Positions 39,901-52,500 of a DNA stretch of 64,000 nt are shown here, one piece after another. The DNA is taken from the NCBI GenBank assembly GCA_013365365.1, contig JABVXU010000106.1, positions 62,001 through 126,000 of the forward strand, read 5' to 3'. How positions within the stretch are numbered: position 1 is the first letter of the stretch; the number at the start of each line of letters is the position of its first letter. The stretch is from Cruorifilaria tuberocauda (lineage: Eukaryota > Nematoda > Chromadorea > Rhabditida > Onchocercidae). Position numbers and translations under genes: made by a program. The notes beneath the pieces are model-generated. The model ran no database searches. It saw only the letters and a program-made list of their open reading frames with translations, and was not told the origin of the DNA.

Positions 39901-41768
39901 TGCTTCTGATCACAATGCTTATACCTTCTCGTAATTTCTACAATGAAATGAAATCAGGTTTTACTGACCAAGTTGTTTTACCTTGCAGTATATTCAACCT
40001 CGACCAACATCGTTGTATGTTACGGAACCAGAAGCATCAGCACTTGGAAGGCATATTTTAAGCGGATCGAACGCAGAATTAGAGGGAAATCAAGTAGAAG
40101 TTGTTAGAGGCAGTGTTTTCGAACAGCAGATGCCGGACGGCCGACCACCTGTAATATTAAAAAAGGCTCGAATTGAGGACGACTCGGAGTCGAGCTATGC
40201 ACCGATTGATGTAACGACAGTTGATGTAAGTTAAGCTTTAAAAAAATTTTCGATTTTAATAATTTTACATTTAGTATACATGAATAATGATCGTACTGTT
40301 AACTGCGTCAAATAGTTGTGTAATTTGATTATGGTAAAAGCGAATAATAATAGAGTGGTGAATATTTGCTGCTTATTACTGATTTCTCAACTTTCAGACT
40401 CAAAAAACGCGAGCACCTTACGGACCAGATCATTCTTTCGTTCGACAGGGTGGTAAATTTCATCTTTTGATTGGTATTACTGGATCTGTTGCGTCAATCA
40501 AACTTTCCGAGCTTATCGCGGAACTTTATAAGAATAGCCCTGAGGAAAAATTGGTACGTTTATTCGCGGTAATTCATATAAAAATCTTTGGATTTTCAAA
40601 AGTAAGGAAAGTACCGAAACCTTGTGTAGGCCAATGTTATTATTGGTTTATCATGCATTTATTAAGGTCATTCGAATAGTTGCAACCGATGCAGCTCGAA
40701 CATTTATTGATGAATCAACATTTGATGTTCCAATTTATAACGATGTGGATGAGTGGAATATGTGGAAGAAACGCGGTGATCCAGTTTTACATATTGGTTG
40801 GTTTTTGTAGGAAATTGATTCAAATTATGAAAACTGTAAAACTGTCAGTGAGAGATTAGTAGTATAATTATCTTATACGTGTATGAAATGATGAGCAAGA
40901 CTGATGTTGCTGGCTTTTAAACTACTAAAGATATTCCTTTTCCGTCTTGGCTGCGACGATATTGCCGATTGACTGATAGATGGCAGCCCTTTTTAAGTTC
41001 ATCTAGGCATATTTTCATTCATTTGTTGTTACCTATATACATTTATGAAGAGTTGTGTTTTGATAAATTTAATTTCATGGTTTTTTGAAATTGTAGTTTT
41101 AAATTTTAGAATTAAGAAAATGGTCTGATGCGATGTTAATTGCTCCATTAGATGCAAATTCTATGGGTAAAATAGCAAATGGCATATGCGATAATATTTT
41201 GTTATCCATTGTACGGGCATGGGATCCTCGAAAACCTTTGTATTATGCACCAGCGATGAATGTTGCTATGTGGGAAAATCCACTAACCTATCAGCATCGT
41301 AAAGTTTTGAAGGAATTGTTACGGTACAAGGTTGGTGTTTTTCTAACAATTCCTTCGCTTTTCCGAATCATTTCAAACCTGTAGTTTTAATTACAAATTA
41401 AATGTCCTTTGTTCTTCAAGCTTCTCTTAAAAATGTGAAATAAATCCTTATCCAGAAAAGTTGATTGTTCTGAATTATCCAGACGTATCCAGGAAAGTTG
41501 ATTGTTCATATAACCAACTAAGTTATTTTGAATTTTGGAAAAATTGATTACTCTTGAAGACATTCCCTTCTCACGAGATTTTCGATGAATTTAATATTTG
41601 GGCATATTATTTGAATTTCTTTTTTAGGAAATACCACCAATTGAGAAAGAATTAATGTGTGGTGATACGGGCTCAGGCGCTATGGCCACTGTGCAGATGA
41701 TCGCATCAATTGTCGCCAGCGAAGTGAAAAATCGTTTCGCTGTTTACTCCGACAATTCAGCTCTATAA
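36742..41768 (+). CDS. PPCDC: N-terminal DNA-binding-like region fused to phosphopantothenoylcysteine decarboxylase (PPCDC)
   Basis: PPCDC is the flavin enzyme that decarboxylates 4'-phosphopantothenoylcysteine to 4'-phosphopantetheine in CoA synthesis. Ten exons keep phase: 36742-36832, 37746-38001, 38471-38666, 39188-39328, 39503-39643 (least sure), 39989-40225, 40398-40553, 40667-40796, 41110-41330, 41628-41768, about 569 residues. Residues 374-569 are a full PPCDC: KFHLLIGITGSVASIKLSEL, DEWNMWKKRGDPVLHIELRK (catalytic His 448), APLDANSMGKIANGICDN, PAMNVAMWENP and LMCGDTGSGAM (Cys 534). The preceding about 350 residues are not part of known PPCDCs. They carry GTIVVYD, FRVDGYRWGNSKGV, spaced Cys 105/118/125 and LVLFHYIGDH, faintly like a CG-1 or FLYWCH-type DNA-binding fold. 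The PPCDC exon at 40398 has no ATG before its conserved start and joins the upstream exon in phase 0. Confidence 0.85.
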
Positions 41769-42397
41769 CATCTTCCAATTTGTCGCTCTCTCTCCCCCTC
41801 TTTCTCTCTTTCTATTTCTTAATGTGTTTCTAAATCGTTTATTGATTATTTCAATGAATTTGGTTGGTTTTTTACACTTTACAAAAGATTCGAAACTATT
41901 GTCTTTTATATTCTTCTTTCGGCCGCATATTAATGACCTGGAATATTTAATGACCGGTTCCATCGGCCCCTTTTCATACAGTTTGTACTTTGTTTTCTCT
42001 GACGTTTATTTTCTCAACGGGGAAAGTTATTATAAAAAATTGCGAAAAATCTATTTTTATTATCCTAAAGCCAATCAAAATTTTTTTTTATAATCACTAC
42101 TTCAAGAAAAAATGTGCAAAAAGACTTGAAATCAATTCTTTAACTATAATTCAGTTTCAAATTAAAAGGTTGTTGAGATTCCCTCTTTATTATATTTATT
42201 TCTGAAGTGTTTTGGAATTTTTTATTTGCTTATTTTTAATTTTTAGTCTGAATTTCTACTTTTTGAATCGAAACAAATTTATGCTGCTATTTTCTTAGAG
42301 CTTTTGTAAGATTGTATTTTTTTTACTATCGTTTTAATTTGAGCGATATTCAGCTTAAAAAATCGGCTGGTGTTTGATTGTTAGATTGTTTTTTTGA

Positions 42398-42403
42398 AAT
42401 AAA
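42398..42403 (+). terminator. Poly(A) signal of PPCDC fusion gene
   Basis: AATAAA about 630 nt after the stop codon and about 495 nt before the ChaC first-exon acceptor. A 3' UTR this long is plausible but not proven. Confidence 0.4.
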
Positions 42404-42902
42404 GATTGTGAATGACATCATTGTTTTGCATGCTTCGTTTAAAATTTATGTATATTTGAAGTTTTAGGGGTGTTGGCAGCCAATTAATGAAAAAGGAAAT
42501 TATAAGACGTTGGACAGTTTGCATTTGGAAATATTCGTTGTAGCTTTTAGGTCGAATAATTCATTTTAAAATGTTCCTCCGAAGTCGGCCGCATTTTTAG
42601 GATTTGAATGGAAAGTTTTTTTAGCCTCGGTGATACTTTATAGGGATTGAGGAAAAAGCTTGAGATTCACCAGATGGAATCCATCCAGTAGTTTAACCTA
42701 GGTTTTTAGTAAGAAATTGGATTGAATTGCTTTAGTAATTTTTCGTTAAAATATGTTGAATAATAAACTTATTTTCTTCCAAACAATTTACTGTGAGTAA
42801 ATAATGAGGAAAGATTTGCTGAAAGTGTCTGTGAAAAAATTCGCATATTTCTTATTGAAGAGTCATTTCAGAACGAAATTTTTACGTAATTATTTCAGAA
42901 AG

Positions 42903-44078
42903 ATGTGGATATTTGGATACGGTTCGCTATTATGGTATACAGAATTCCCGTACCGCAGTGTTGTTCCCGGTGTTGTACGAGGTTATTCACGTCGATTTTG
43001 GCAGCTCAGTCCCGATCATAGAGGAACAGAGAGCAGTGTTGGTTCTTTTTCCACGACCTGTGGGTAAGAAATGATATCACACTATATCTTTGTCGCATCA
43101 AAAGGTGCGCTGATAGCTGCTGACGAAGTTGATTATCGTCTAATGTTATATTTTGCTGAACAAAAGGATCTCATTCTTTCATTCCTTTACGAAGAATTAC
43201 GATTACTTAAACGGTAATTTTATTATCTTGCAATCTTTTCTCGTAATAAAGTGAAGCGTTTGCAGCCTGGTCGTACGGTAACATTAGTAGCGGATGAAAA
43301 TGGTTCATGCTGGGGTTTAGCTTATGAAGTTGCTGAAGAGCAAGCGTTAGATACAGTTAAATACTTGGATTTTCGAGAAAAAGCTGGCTATTTGGTAAAT
43401 TTCTTTTTTATTAAAAAGTTTTATCTATTTGTCTTAAATGATTTCATATATTATTTTACCGATTAAGAAAATTATGCATATTCGCTTTTCTACTTCCATT
43501 ATTTATTTTGTGTCATTTTTAGAGAAAAGAAGTGATGTTTTATCCCGATAATGATGGATCATCTTTTCTGACAAATGTTTATTTGGCTGCTAAGGAGGAA
43601 AATCCCTATTTTACGGGTCCTACTGATGAGGAAAGCATTGTGTGCACTGTAAGTTATTCTCCCTTTCTTCTTTTATGATTGCGTACGCTAAACTATTGAC
43701 GGTCTGAAAAAAATTTTAAATCACAACTGGGAATCAGAGAAATGCAAACAAAATAAGGTTTCTTTCTTATTTTTGATAAGGGAGTTTTATTTACTTTAAT
43801 TTAGAACTCATGTTTCGTATTTTGCGCGTTTCCTTTTTTTTGCAATTCAAGTACATTTTAAGATACTAAAAGCTCGTGGACCCAGTGGAACGAACATTGA
43901 ATATGTTCTACGATTAGCAGAATGCGTTCATCGAATGGCACCGCATGTTAACGATGAACATTTGTTTGCAATTGAAAGAAAAGTGTTGGACAGATGTAGA
44001 CGGTTGAATATTCACGACGATTACCTGACTAAATATTTGAATGAAAAAAGTGTAACTAAATCGCCTACTGAATTCTAA
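42903..44078 (+). CDS. CHAC2: ChaC-type glutathione-specific gamma-glutamylcyclotransferase
   Basis: ChaC enzymes cleave cytosolic glutathione to 5-oxoproline and Cys-Gly. Four exons (42903-43037, 43266-43394, 43523-43648, 43863-44078) join in phase 0 throughout and give 201 residues; human CHAC2 has 184. Visible motifs are MWIFGYGSLLW at the N-terminus (substrate loop), RRFWQLSPDHRG, PGRTVTLV, WGLAYEV, YLDFREKAGY with catalytic Glu at residue 83 (the same number as in human CHAC2), and GPSGTNIEYVLRLAECV near the C-terminus. The short N-terminus starting MWIFGYGS favours CHAC2 over CHAC1. The ATG lies 4 nt after ATTATTTCAG, a likely trans-splice acceptor. It follows the PPCDC gene on the same strand, and both act on cysteine-derived thiols. 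Confidence 0.97.
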
Positions 44079-45146
44079 TCTGTAGTGTTGGAAAAATTGT
44101 AATAGTATAATCTTTTAGATATACTTTAGTTTGAGAAAAAATACGAGTAAATGTTAGTTTTTTATCAGCTGTCTAATTTTATTTGAGTGGGCTTTACTTT
44201 AGAATAGGTTTTTTGGTTTTCAACTATGTTGCGAGGATATGCGAAAACAAGGAAATAATTATCGGTAATGGGATACTATATTATTTTTATCCCTACTTAT
44301 CATGCCATTTTTGTTTAAGAATGATAGTGTCTTTCGGTCATATGTCTACCATGTTCAAATTGTGATTGTTGTGGATTACGTAAATATGCATGTGCTTAAA
44401 TAATTAAATTAATTAAATTTAATTTAATATTTGCGTGATGAGAATAAGTGCTGTAAGTTGTAAGAGGACAGTTAATTTTGGGAAAAGAATACATCAGCAT
44501 GGATTCAAAGTGCAAATTAGGGGAAATTGTATTTAGTTTTCATTTTGTATTAATCTATTCTTTGAAAATCTGACCCAGAATGAGAATTAAAAATCCATTT
44601 ATTATTCATTACTGATATTGTAATTGTGCTACAAAATGCCAAGTGATGTTGTTCGCTGTATTATTTCTCTTTGTAATTTACAAAGAGTTCATGGTATTAT
44701 CATTAGTATCCATATCATAAATAAGCCTATGATCACCTTTACATTATATAATGAAATTTGGAAAATTGATGTTCAAGTGAAATAAGAATAAATTATCAAG
44801 AAAATTGAAAAAAACAAGGAAGAAATTAGGGACATTTTTCATCACTTTTTATTAGATATCTCACGATCTGACCAAATGTCGATTTCTGATAATAAATGTA
44901 GCTAAAGATAGGCTTAATAGAAAGGGGTTAGAAAATTGATATGAGAAACTGATCTAATAAAGAACAATTAGGCTAATATTCGAGCTAATCTTGATGATTG
45001 TACAATTACGTCTTACCAATTCACACCACTGTTCTTTTTTAAAAACTTCAATTCCCATCATTTATTGATTCATTATTGTTTTACGGATAACAAAAATGAT
45101 ATTAACATAAGAACAAATTAGTAATCTCTTAAATTCCTGAATTTCT
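44079..45146. other. Intergenic region between convergent genes
   Basis: AT-rich 3' flanks of ChaC (plus) and the unrecognised minus-strand gene. A TTTATT at 45061-45066, read as AATAAA on the minus strand, would serve the latter. Nothing else was seen. Confidence 0.6.
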
Positions 45147-45899
45147 TTATAATTTTATAGTCGTGTTCGGAAATTCCAAAGCATGGTTCAACGAATCGAT
45201 GACACGGATTGTATTCTGTGCCAGTTTTCGGATCAAGTGATAATTTACTGTACGGATAATTCGATCGATACTGCAGAAATTGGAATCATTCTTTGATTTA
45301 TAGCTTGTGAACGTTTTCAGTATTAATTGACTATGGATATGAGAGCTGCGGTATTCATAATACCAATGATCGGTGCATTTTACATATATCACTTCTTTAC
45401 AGCTTTAATATGATATGAATTAGGATTTAGATAATGCTCATTATCACTTTCCAGTTAAGTTTATCTAAAATAATACAATATTTAAATTTTCGATTTAACA
45501 ATTTCCAGTAAATTTGAAAGAAAAAAAACTAACATAAATACATTCCAGAGTGTATTGATTACACAGATCTTTACTAAGCATTGATTTGAAGAAGTGATGT
45601 TCGGCTGGTGGATAAGAGACTTTAAGTCTGTTCAATTCTTTGAACATGTCTTGTCTCAATGATTTTTCATTAGATTCTTTGATATTAGATTTTGAATATT
45701 TAATATCTTTTGGATAATTAATGATATTTTCGTAGCTATGCACACTATTGTTACTATGATATTTTGCAATATCGTCACGAAATTGTCCACCTATTACCCT
45801 TCTATTAATATATCCGGTATTTCGATTACTATAAATCGCAATTGATAGATTCCGTATCGGAGTCAGTAAAAACATTACAACCATTCGTAGCGAATGCAT
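45147..45899 (-). CDS. Unrecognised two-exon protein, possibly secreted
   Basis: I do not recognise this gene. Exon 1 (45899-45542) and exon 2 (45391-45147) join in phase 1 (GAA T|TG) into about 200 residues. The ATG follows a TTTATTAG acceptor by six nt, and an AATAAA lies about 80 nt after the stop, so transcription is plausible. The N-terminus MHSLRMVVMFLLTPI is hydrophobic, like a signal peptide or membrane anchor. The middle is Asn/Ser/Lys-rich and polar; the C-terminal half has DHWYYEYRSSHIH and two cysteines. An alternative donor (TAT|GTTAGT) would break the join. It sits between the ChaC and FAN1 genes, converging with ChaC. It could be a fast-evolving nematode-specific gene or a false prediction. 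Confidence 0.4.
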
Positions 45900-46515
45900 C
45901 TCAAACTAATAAAAATTTCCCTTAGAGAATTATTAGTCATTTTTGTATTCATTACTTTCTACCGTTCTACAAATTGTAATGTAAAAACGCAAATCATCCA
46001 AATTGATATATATACTGATGTCATAAATTTAACGAATAGTTCCTTTAATTTAATTTCTTTTACTCAAGTAATTTATATAACATTTTGTATCACAATTAAG
46101 TGGACGAAAATTCATTGAACATTTAAAATGCTTTTTTAGCCAAAAGTCTTTTCTTTCCTCTTCCTACAAGGCATATACAATTAGGAATTAGGAAACTTTG
46201 ATTCGTTGAAAGTAGTTCCACGTCAGCATGAATATTTCCTAAGATGTTAACAGAATTTTAGTATTCAAAATATGTTTTATTCAGAATCTGTTCTTGTTGA
46301 AGTTTGCAAAATATCCAGTTCACCACCGCACAAATATTTTAAAAAGTGAAAATTATTTTACCACTGTACAAAATGAGAAAAAAAATTATTTTGAAATAAT
46401 GAGCAAATACATCTCCGTTTAGTTAAAGTTAAAGAATGTGTATACATTTGCTATCCTATAACAACCTGTTAGATGCATCCCGTTTGACAAGTAGAAAGAA
46501 CAGGGCATAATGTTA

Positions 46516-49500
46516 TCAGTCGAGCTTTCTTGGATTTCGAGCTGCAACATGGAGTTTTAAGAAAAAAGTTGTCATGTGAACCGCAAGGAAATAAAAACTA
46601 AATATCAGAAATTATAATAATATACAAGAAAGTGCTAATATAAAAATTCTAACAGGGAATTTCCAATCCGTCAATTAATAACAATAATAAATCTTGACAA
46701 TTCAGAAATTTTAAGATAAATAAATGATAATAACGCTTACCAGAAACGTGACAAACATGAGCGACTATATTTTGCTTTTTAAAAAAATCCAACCATAAAC
46801 GTTGTTTGGTCGACAATTTATCTCCAGGACCTTTAACCTCCACAACCTGCAATGAGCTTGAAATTCTAAAAAACGAAATGAAACATAGAATGTTTTTCTT
46901 ATATCGTACTTACTATAATGTAACAAAAGAAATGAGTTTAGTTGAAAATGGTACAAAAGATAGGATGAAAAATATCATCCTTTGAAAGCACTGAAACTAT
47001 ATTAAGGTTGTAAAAAATTAGCAATCAACATACTGCCAGAAGTTTCTTTTCATCATTCCAAATAACTAAATCAGGAAATCCACTTCGACAATTTCGGTAA
47101 TCAACAACAAGACGACGAATACTGGCGCAAAGAGCAGTTATCGGACAACAGAACATAAAGCGCTAGAAAACTCGCATCATTAATTTCTCTTAAATGCTCC
47201 AGCTGATTGATAAAAACCCATAAAGTTCAAGATATGGTTTTGATTTCTATTTCAGAAAGACTTTGTACATGCTCTCAGCTTATTCTACCCCAAATCTGAG
47301 AAACTAATAAATACGATTTATAGAAAAAACTCAACATGATCAGTAAGAAATTTTCAATAACTATTAAAAGAAAAAATGTGCTAACTTTAACTTGTTCGAA
47401 ATCAGTGAAACAATTCCATGTGATCTCTGAATTGGTTACTCCATAATGATCATTGTATGTTTTCTCCATTTCCCATAATAAATCATCTAAATCTGCTTCT
47501 TCAATCTCTTTGAAACGTAATTCGAAAAGATCCTGCCGATTGGTGTAGAAAGTCCTGCTATTCAGATCTGCTGGATTCATCTATGAATAAGTTAAACAAA
47601 TGCAAAAATTTTACAAAAAATCATTAATTACTACAACTATTTGCTTACGAAATACTTAGTCTTGCTACTGAAAATAAGGGACATTTTACAATATAGGAAC
47701 GAATTGCAGGAGGTATCCCAAGCTATTTAAGTCTTGATTAAGGAAAAAATGCTATTCCATAAACCTCGAAACTGGAACTAGATCAAATCTAGAACAAGAA
47801 TTGAAACCTCATTGAAAACAATTATTATACCTGCGTTTCACTAAACCATACATTGTCAACAGCCGGATCAAAAATAATGTCATAAAATAAAAGTCCGAAT
47901 ACAGTGTGCCAAAGTGTACCTTCTGCGTGCACTCCTGTATAAAAAATAAACATGCTAAAAAATGGTGAATAAAAAGAAGAGTTACCCATTTATGTGTGCA
48001 CGAGCTTATTGACCATCAGTGAGGAATTGATCTATTAAACGCTTTATTCTCATAGTTTTCGGGAATACCGATTTTGATTAGTTACAGCTTGTTTAGCCGC
48101 TATTTAATTCTTTACACACATAGTATAGTATATATATTAACAAGAATTATGAGGACAAACCTTCTTTGAAGCCTTTTTTTCTCAAATAATAATCCAACGC
48201 CACCTCTTCAACGCTACATTCGTAAGGTACTCCATTTCTGCAATAAATCCATATATACATTGTAGAGTATAGTAATATGAGTTTTATAAATTAATAAACA
48301 TAAAATTTTAATTAATTTTAAACAAGAAGTACCTTTCAATAAGAAATCTGTTAATTCGTGCCTCGGCGAGATTTTTACCTACTACAGAGCCTTTTATATT
48401 GATTCTATCAGGGTCCACCATTTCCAGAGGTCCTCGCCATCCTGAACAAAGCTTACGACCTCTATCCTGCAATATAAATAGACTCAGCTCGCTGTACAAA
48501 TCCATCAAAAATCGAAAAGGATTAAAAATGCGGAAAACTGGATATCTTTATTCCTGGTTCAAAAAAAGAACGAACTTGCAGCAACAAACGATCTTTGTCA
48601 CCCAAAACAGGATCTTCCAGACCATCAATAACAGCTTTCATTGCTCTATTTTTATCTTTCAGATGTACATCTAAATTCAGTGCTAATCGATCCCACCATC
48701 CACCTCGTGCATTGGCAAGAATAAGTTTAAATTCTAAAAAAAACAGACTTATCAACATTTAGAACATTGTGCTCTATACAGCAAACTTTAATCAAATGAC
48801 TTACTGTCAACCGGGAAAGATAAAAAAATTTGAAAAAGATGTAAAGTGAGAAATAAAAAATGTTTTCGAGCTTGAATAATCTTAACATCTGTTTTCAGTA
48901 TTTCTAAATTTACGATTTAAAAATATTACCATGAACTTTATTAAAATTTTTATCTGCAGATATTATTAGATTAAATTTATTCTTGGTTTAGATGCTCTTT
49001 AAACAACAATACAATAGGAGAAAACAGATATTAAAATAGTGATAAGCGCTTCCTTTTCTACAACCACGTGAGGAACCCACAAAAGCTGACAGATCAAGAA
49101 CAAATCATATGATCATATGATCATACTTGAATGAGACAGATATTAACGTACCTGTAGCGTGCAACATATATTCCAACCATGAAACAGCTTCCGTATAATT
49201 CCTGACTCTTTCCAGTGCTTCAACACCATGTGATATACATCTGAATGAAGGAAAAACTATGTAAAAAATGACATTGCCTGGTAGATGAGAACACTAAACT
49301 GCATATTTTCAATACAACGATAATTATTTCTTTACAACAAAATAAATAAATATCGAAAAATTCCACTGAAGATAAACCTTGCATATACATGGAGATCAGT
49401 GAATCTGCGAAGATTACCAATTAAAGATTCATAGAATTGCCTGCAAGAAAATCAACATGATTTTACAATTTGGCTATATCAATCACACTGATATCCACAT

Positions 49501-52500
49501 CAAGAGAATGAATCTAATTTGGTATGCTTTGCAGAATTCACAAATTAAAGAATTCAAAACTGAACTGATTAACTCATATTGAATGTACTATATTAAATGA
49601 TTTGGCAATTACCGTTTTCAAAAGTCATAGTTATTTATAGCCTTTTAAGTCATTACTATCATGCACATACTACTCCTTAAACGGAATAATCGAAAATTTT
49701 AATAAATCTATTGCAGAGGCAAATGAATAAGAGAAATTATTTACGAGTAATGTTTACCGTTGCATTACAAATGCATCTTGAAACTCGACTCGGGCTTTCC
49801 TTGCGCAATTAATTATTTCAGTCCATCTTCCATGTTGTATTAAATCAGCTATTTCAGCTTCCAGTTCTTTTGCGTTAACATACCTGAAAACCAAACAGCT
49901 TCCAAATTTAAATTGTTCCTTAGAATTGAAGAACTGATTAAATATTAAAAAGAATGAAATGTTTAAATATCTTATAATACCTGAAAAGCTTCTCGGCGTC
50001 CGTATAAATATTTATCAAATGGGGGTTATAAGGAGCAGGAAAACGAAGTTTATCACTACCAAGTTGCAGCAAAGAAAATCTGAAAGTCAAAATAATGACA
50101 GTGCTGATTATAAAACCTGCAGTGCATTCGCATATAAATTCAACAAAGCATTCAATTTCAGAGAAAACTACTTACAATAATTGCGAGGGTAGATTAGTAG
50201 AAGGCTGGTCAAAAAGTAGTGCGGAATTCATATCCATCGGTGAATAAATTGTAAAAATCGCCGAAAAAATGTCTAAGATCTCTTTACGTAAGCGAAAACA
50301 TGGGCCAAGTTCTTCTTTGACTCTAAGATTTTTTATTCAATTAACAGTAACCTTAAAAATTGAAAACTTTACAATCGTAAAATTGAGTCCGAGAAATGTA
50401 ATAAAAAAAAATAGCGAGCAACTAGAAGAATCTTAATGCTTAATCATTTCCTGCTACGCTATCTATAGAAATCCTTGTCTACGCCTGCTTCTTTACCTAC
50501 TTCCATTGCGCGATCAACGAGTCGAATCAATATTCAGTTTTAAGATAACCTACTTGCGCAATACTCGCTTTTCCATAGTGATTCCGAAAACATTTTTCTG
50601 CATAGCAAATTTCAATAATGAGCGACAAATTTCAACTTTGCTTTTGTTGAAATCTAATTTGAAATGCTTAGCAACAGATTTCAACGATGAAGCATGTAGA
50701 AGATATACTGCTTCTTCAATCTGAAGCAAAGATGAGTGACCTGAAATAATTTTTCCGTAGCACAGAATATTTATTGCACATTAACAATTGGAAGATGAGA
50801 AATAATAAAGATAGACATTTCGTGTAACCCAGTATTCTTGTAAATATGTTTATCATCAACATTACTGCATGAACCAAAATCAGATGAAATGAAGCAAAAA
50901 AGTAACTTGTAAAAAAAGTCGCCAAACTATTCCCTGAACCGCAAATTACTGACCTGAATCAACGAGTTCAGCTTGCACTAATTCTTCAAATAATGGATTC
51001 AGTGATGAAGAGATATTGTCATATCTAAAAATAAATAACTTTTGTCTGCACACTTATTTTTTTCTAGTTATGAAAAGTATGAGATGAAGATAATAATATA
51101 TCAAGCAATAAAATAACTCACGAGAGTTTATCCACTATTAACCATTTTCTTTTGCGTAGAAATAATCGGATTACCAGTTTTTTACTTTGATCTAGAAAAC
51201 AAAATTACCCAACTTTTTTTCGTGACTTTGATAAATTCAGGCAATGAAAAAGGAAGAAATGAAAATCAGTTCTGTTCCACAATATTTCACTTCATAAAAA
51301 AAACACCTGATAGCGTTATAAATTTCTCTAGCAAATACAAACGTCTGCCCCAGAACTGCGCTTCACCATACTGACTTTCATCACAAAAAACCTGCAGAGT
51401 GATTTTATCTATCAAATCAAATTGTGATTAACCACATTTCTTCAATACATATGTGCATAATAGGACATAGCTTCCGCCTGATCAGCAATTAATGTATACC
51501 CTATAAAAATACAGGGTGAAAGACGACAGAGGAAAACACGGTTTATTAATATCAATTTATCCACAATAAACAACTATTTTCATTTCCTTTCCTGAATATC
51601 TTAAATTAACCAAAGCTATGAAAACTGAAAAAAAAAAGAACTCTTGAGCACTGTTGAATTTAATTCCATTAAGAAGCTGCCATTATATAAATAATTGTAT
51701 TGAACGAAATTCTATTTTCAATTAACCAGAAAGTTTAGATTATGAAAATTTTCACGCATACATGAATGGAAAAAAGAAAAGACCTTAGCAATCTCGAAAA
51801 AGGACGAACCCGTTTCATTATTTTATGAAATAATGTAAGATAGTACGGTGAACCGATTTGAGTACCTTCAATCGCAGGATCTTTATAATTTGACAGCACT
51901 TGACTATTCTTTACAAAATCGCAGTTATAAATTTCAAAGTAGGATTTAATATTTTCCAGTTGCTTTTTTTCCACTTTAATTTCACGACTGCTCTCAACCG
52001 TGCAGTGAGAGTTTCTAAAGGATAAAATTTACTAATTTATATAGATTTACGGCTCGATTTTCCAATGTCAATCATTATGTCATACATTGGAGAAAAAATT
52101 TCTGTTCTTTATTGAAGAATAAGTTAGGATCTAAAAAAAAAGAAAAACTTGCCATTTTTCTAAATGCATTTTCGATTAAAAAAACAAAATGTGAAAGCTT
52201 AAGCGAAAAACGCAAACCTGTCGTTCAAATTTTTTGTTTCATTCTGTTTATTTACCAGTTCTTCATTCTCAAAATTCTTCTCGAATGCGACTGAAGTTGT
52301 TGCTGTGTTTGCCCACGAAATTTCACTTTTGCTTTCTTCTGATATGGGAAAATGAAAACCAACTTGCTCGATAATTTCCATAGCTTCTGTCGATTCAAAT
52401 GGAGAAACCTAAATTGCTGATATATAATCGTTTGAGTATTAAACAAAAATTCTCTTATTGTTATTTTGTGTAATGCAATTGTTGGTTGTGATTGGGTATG

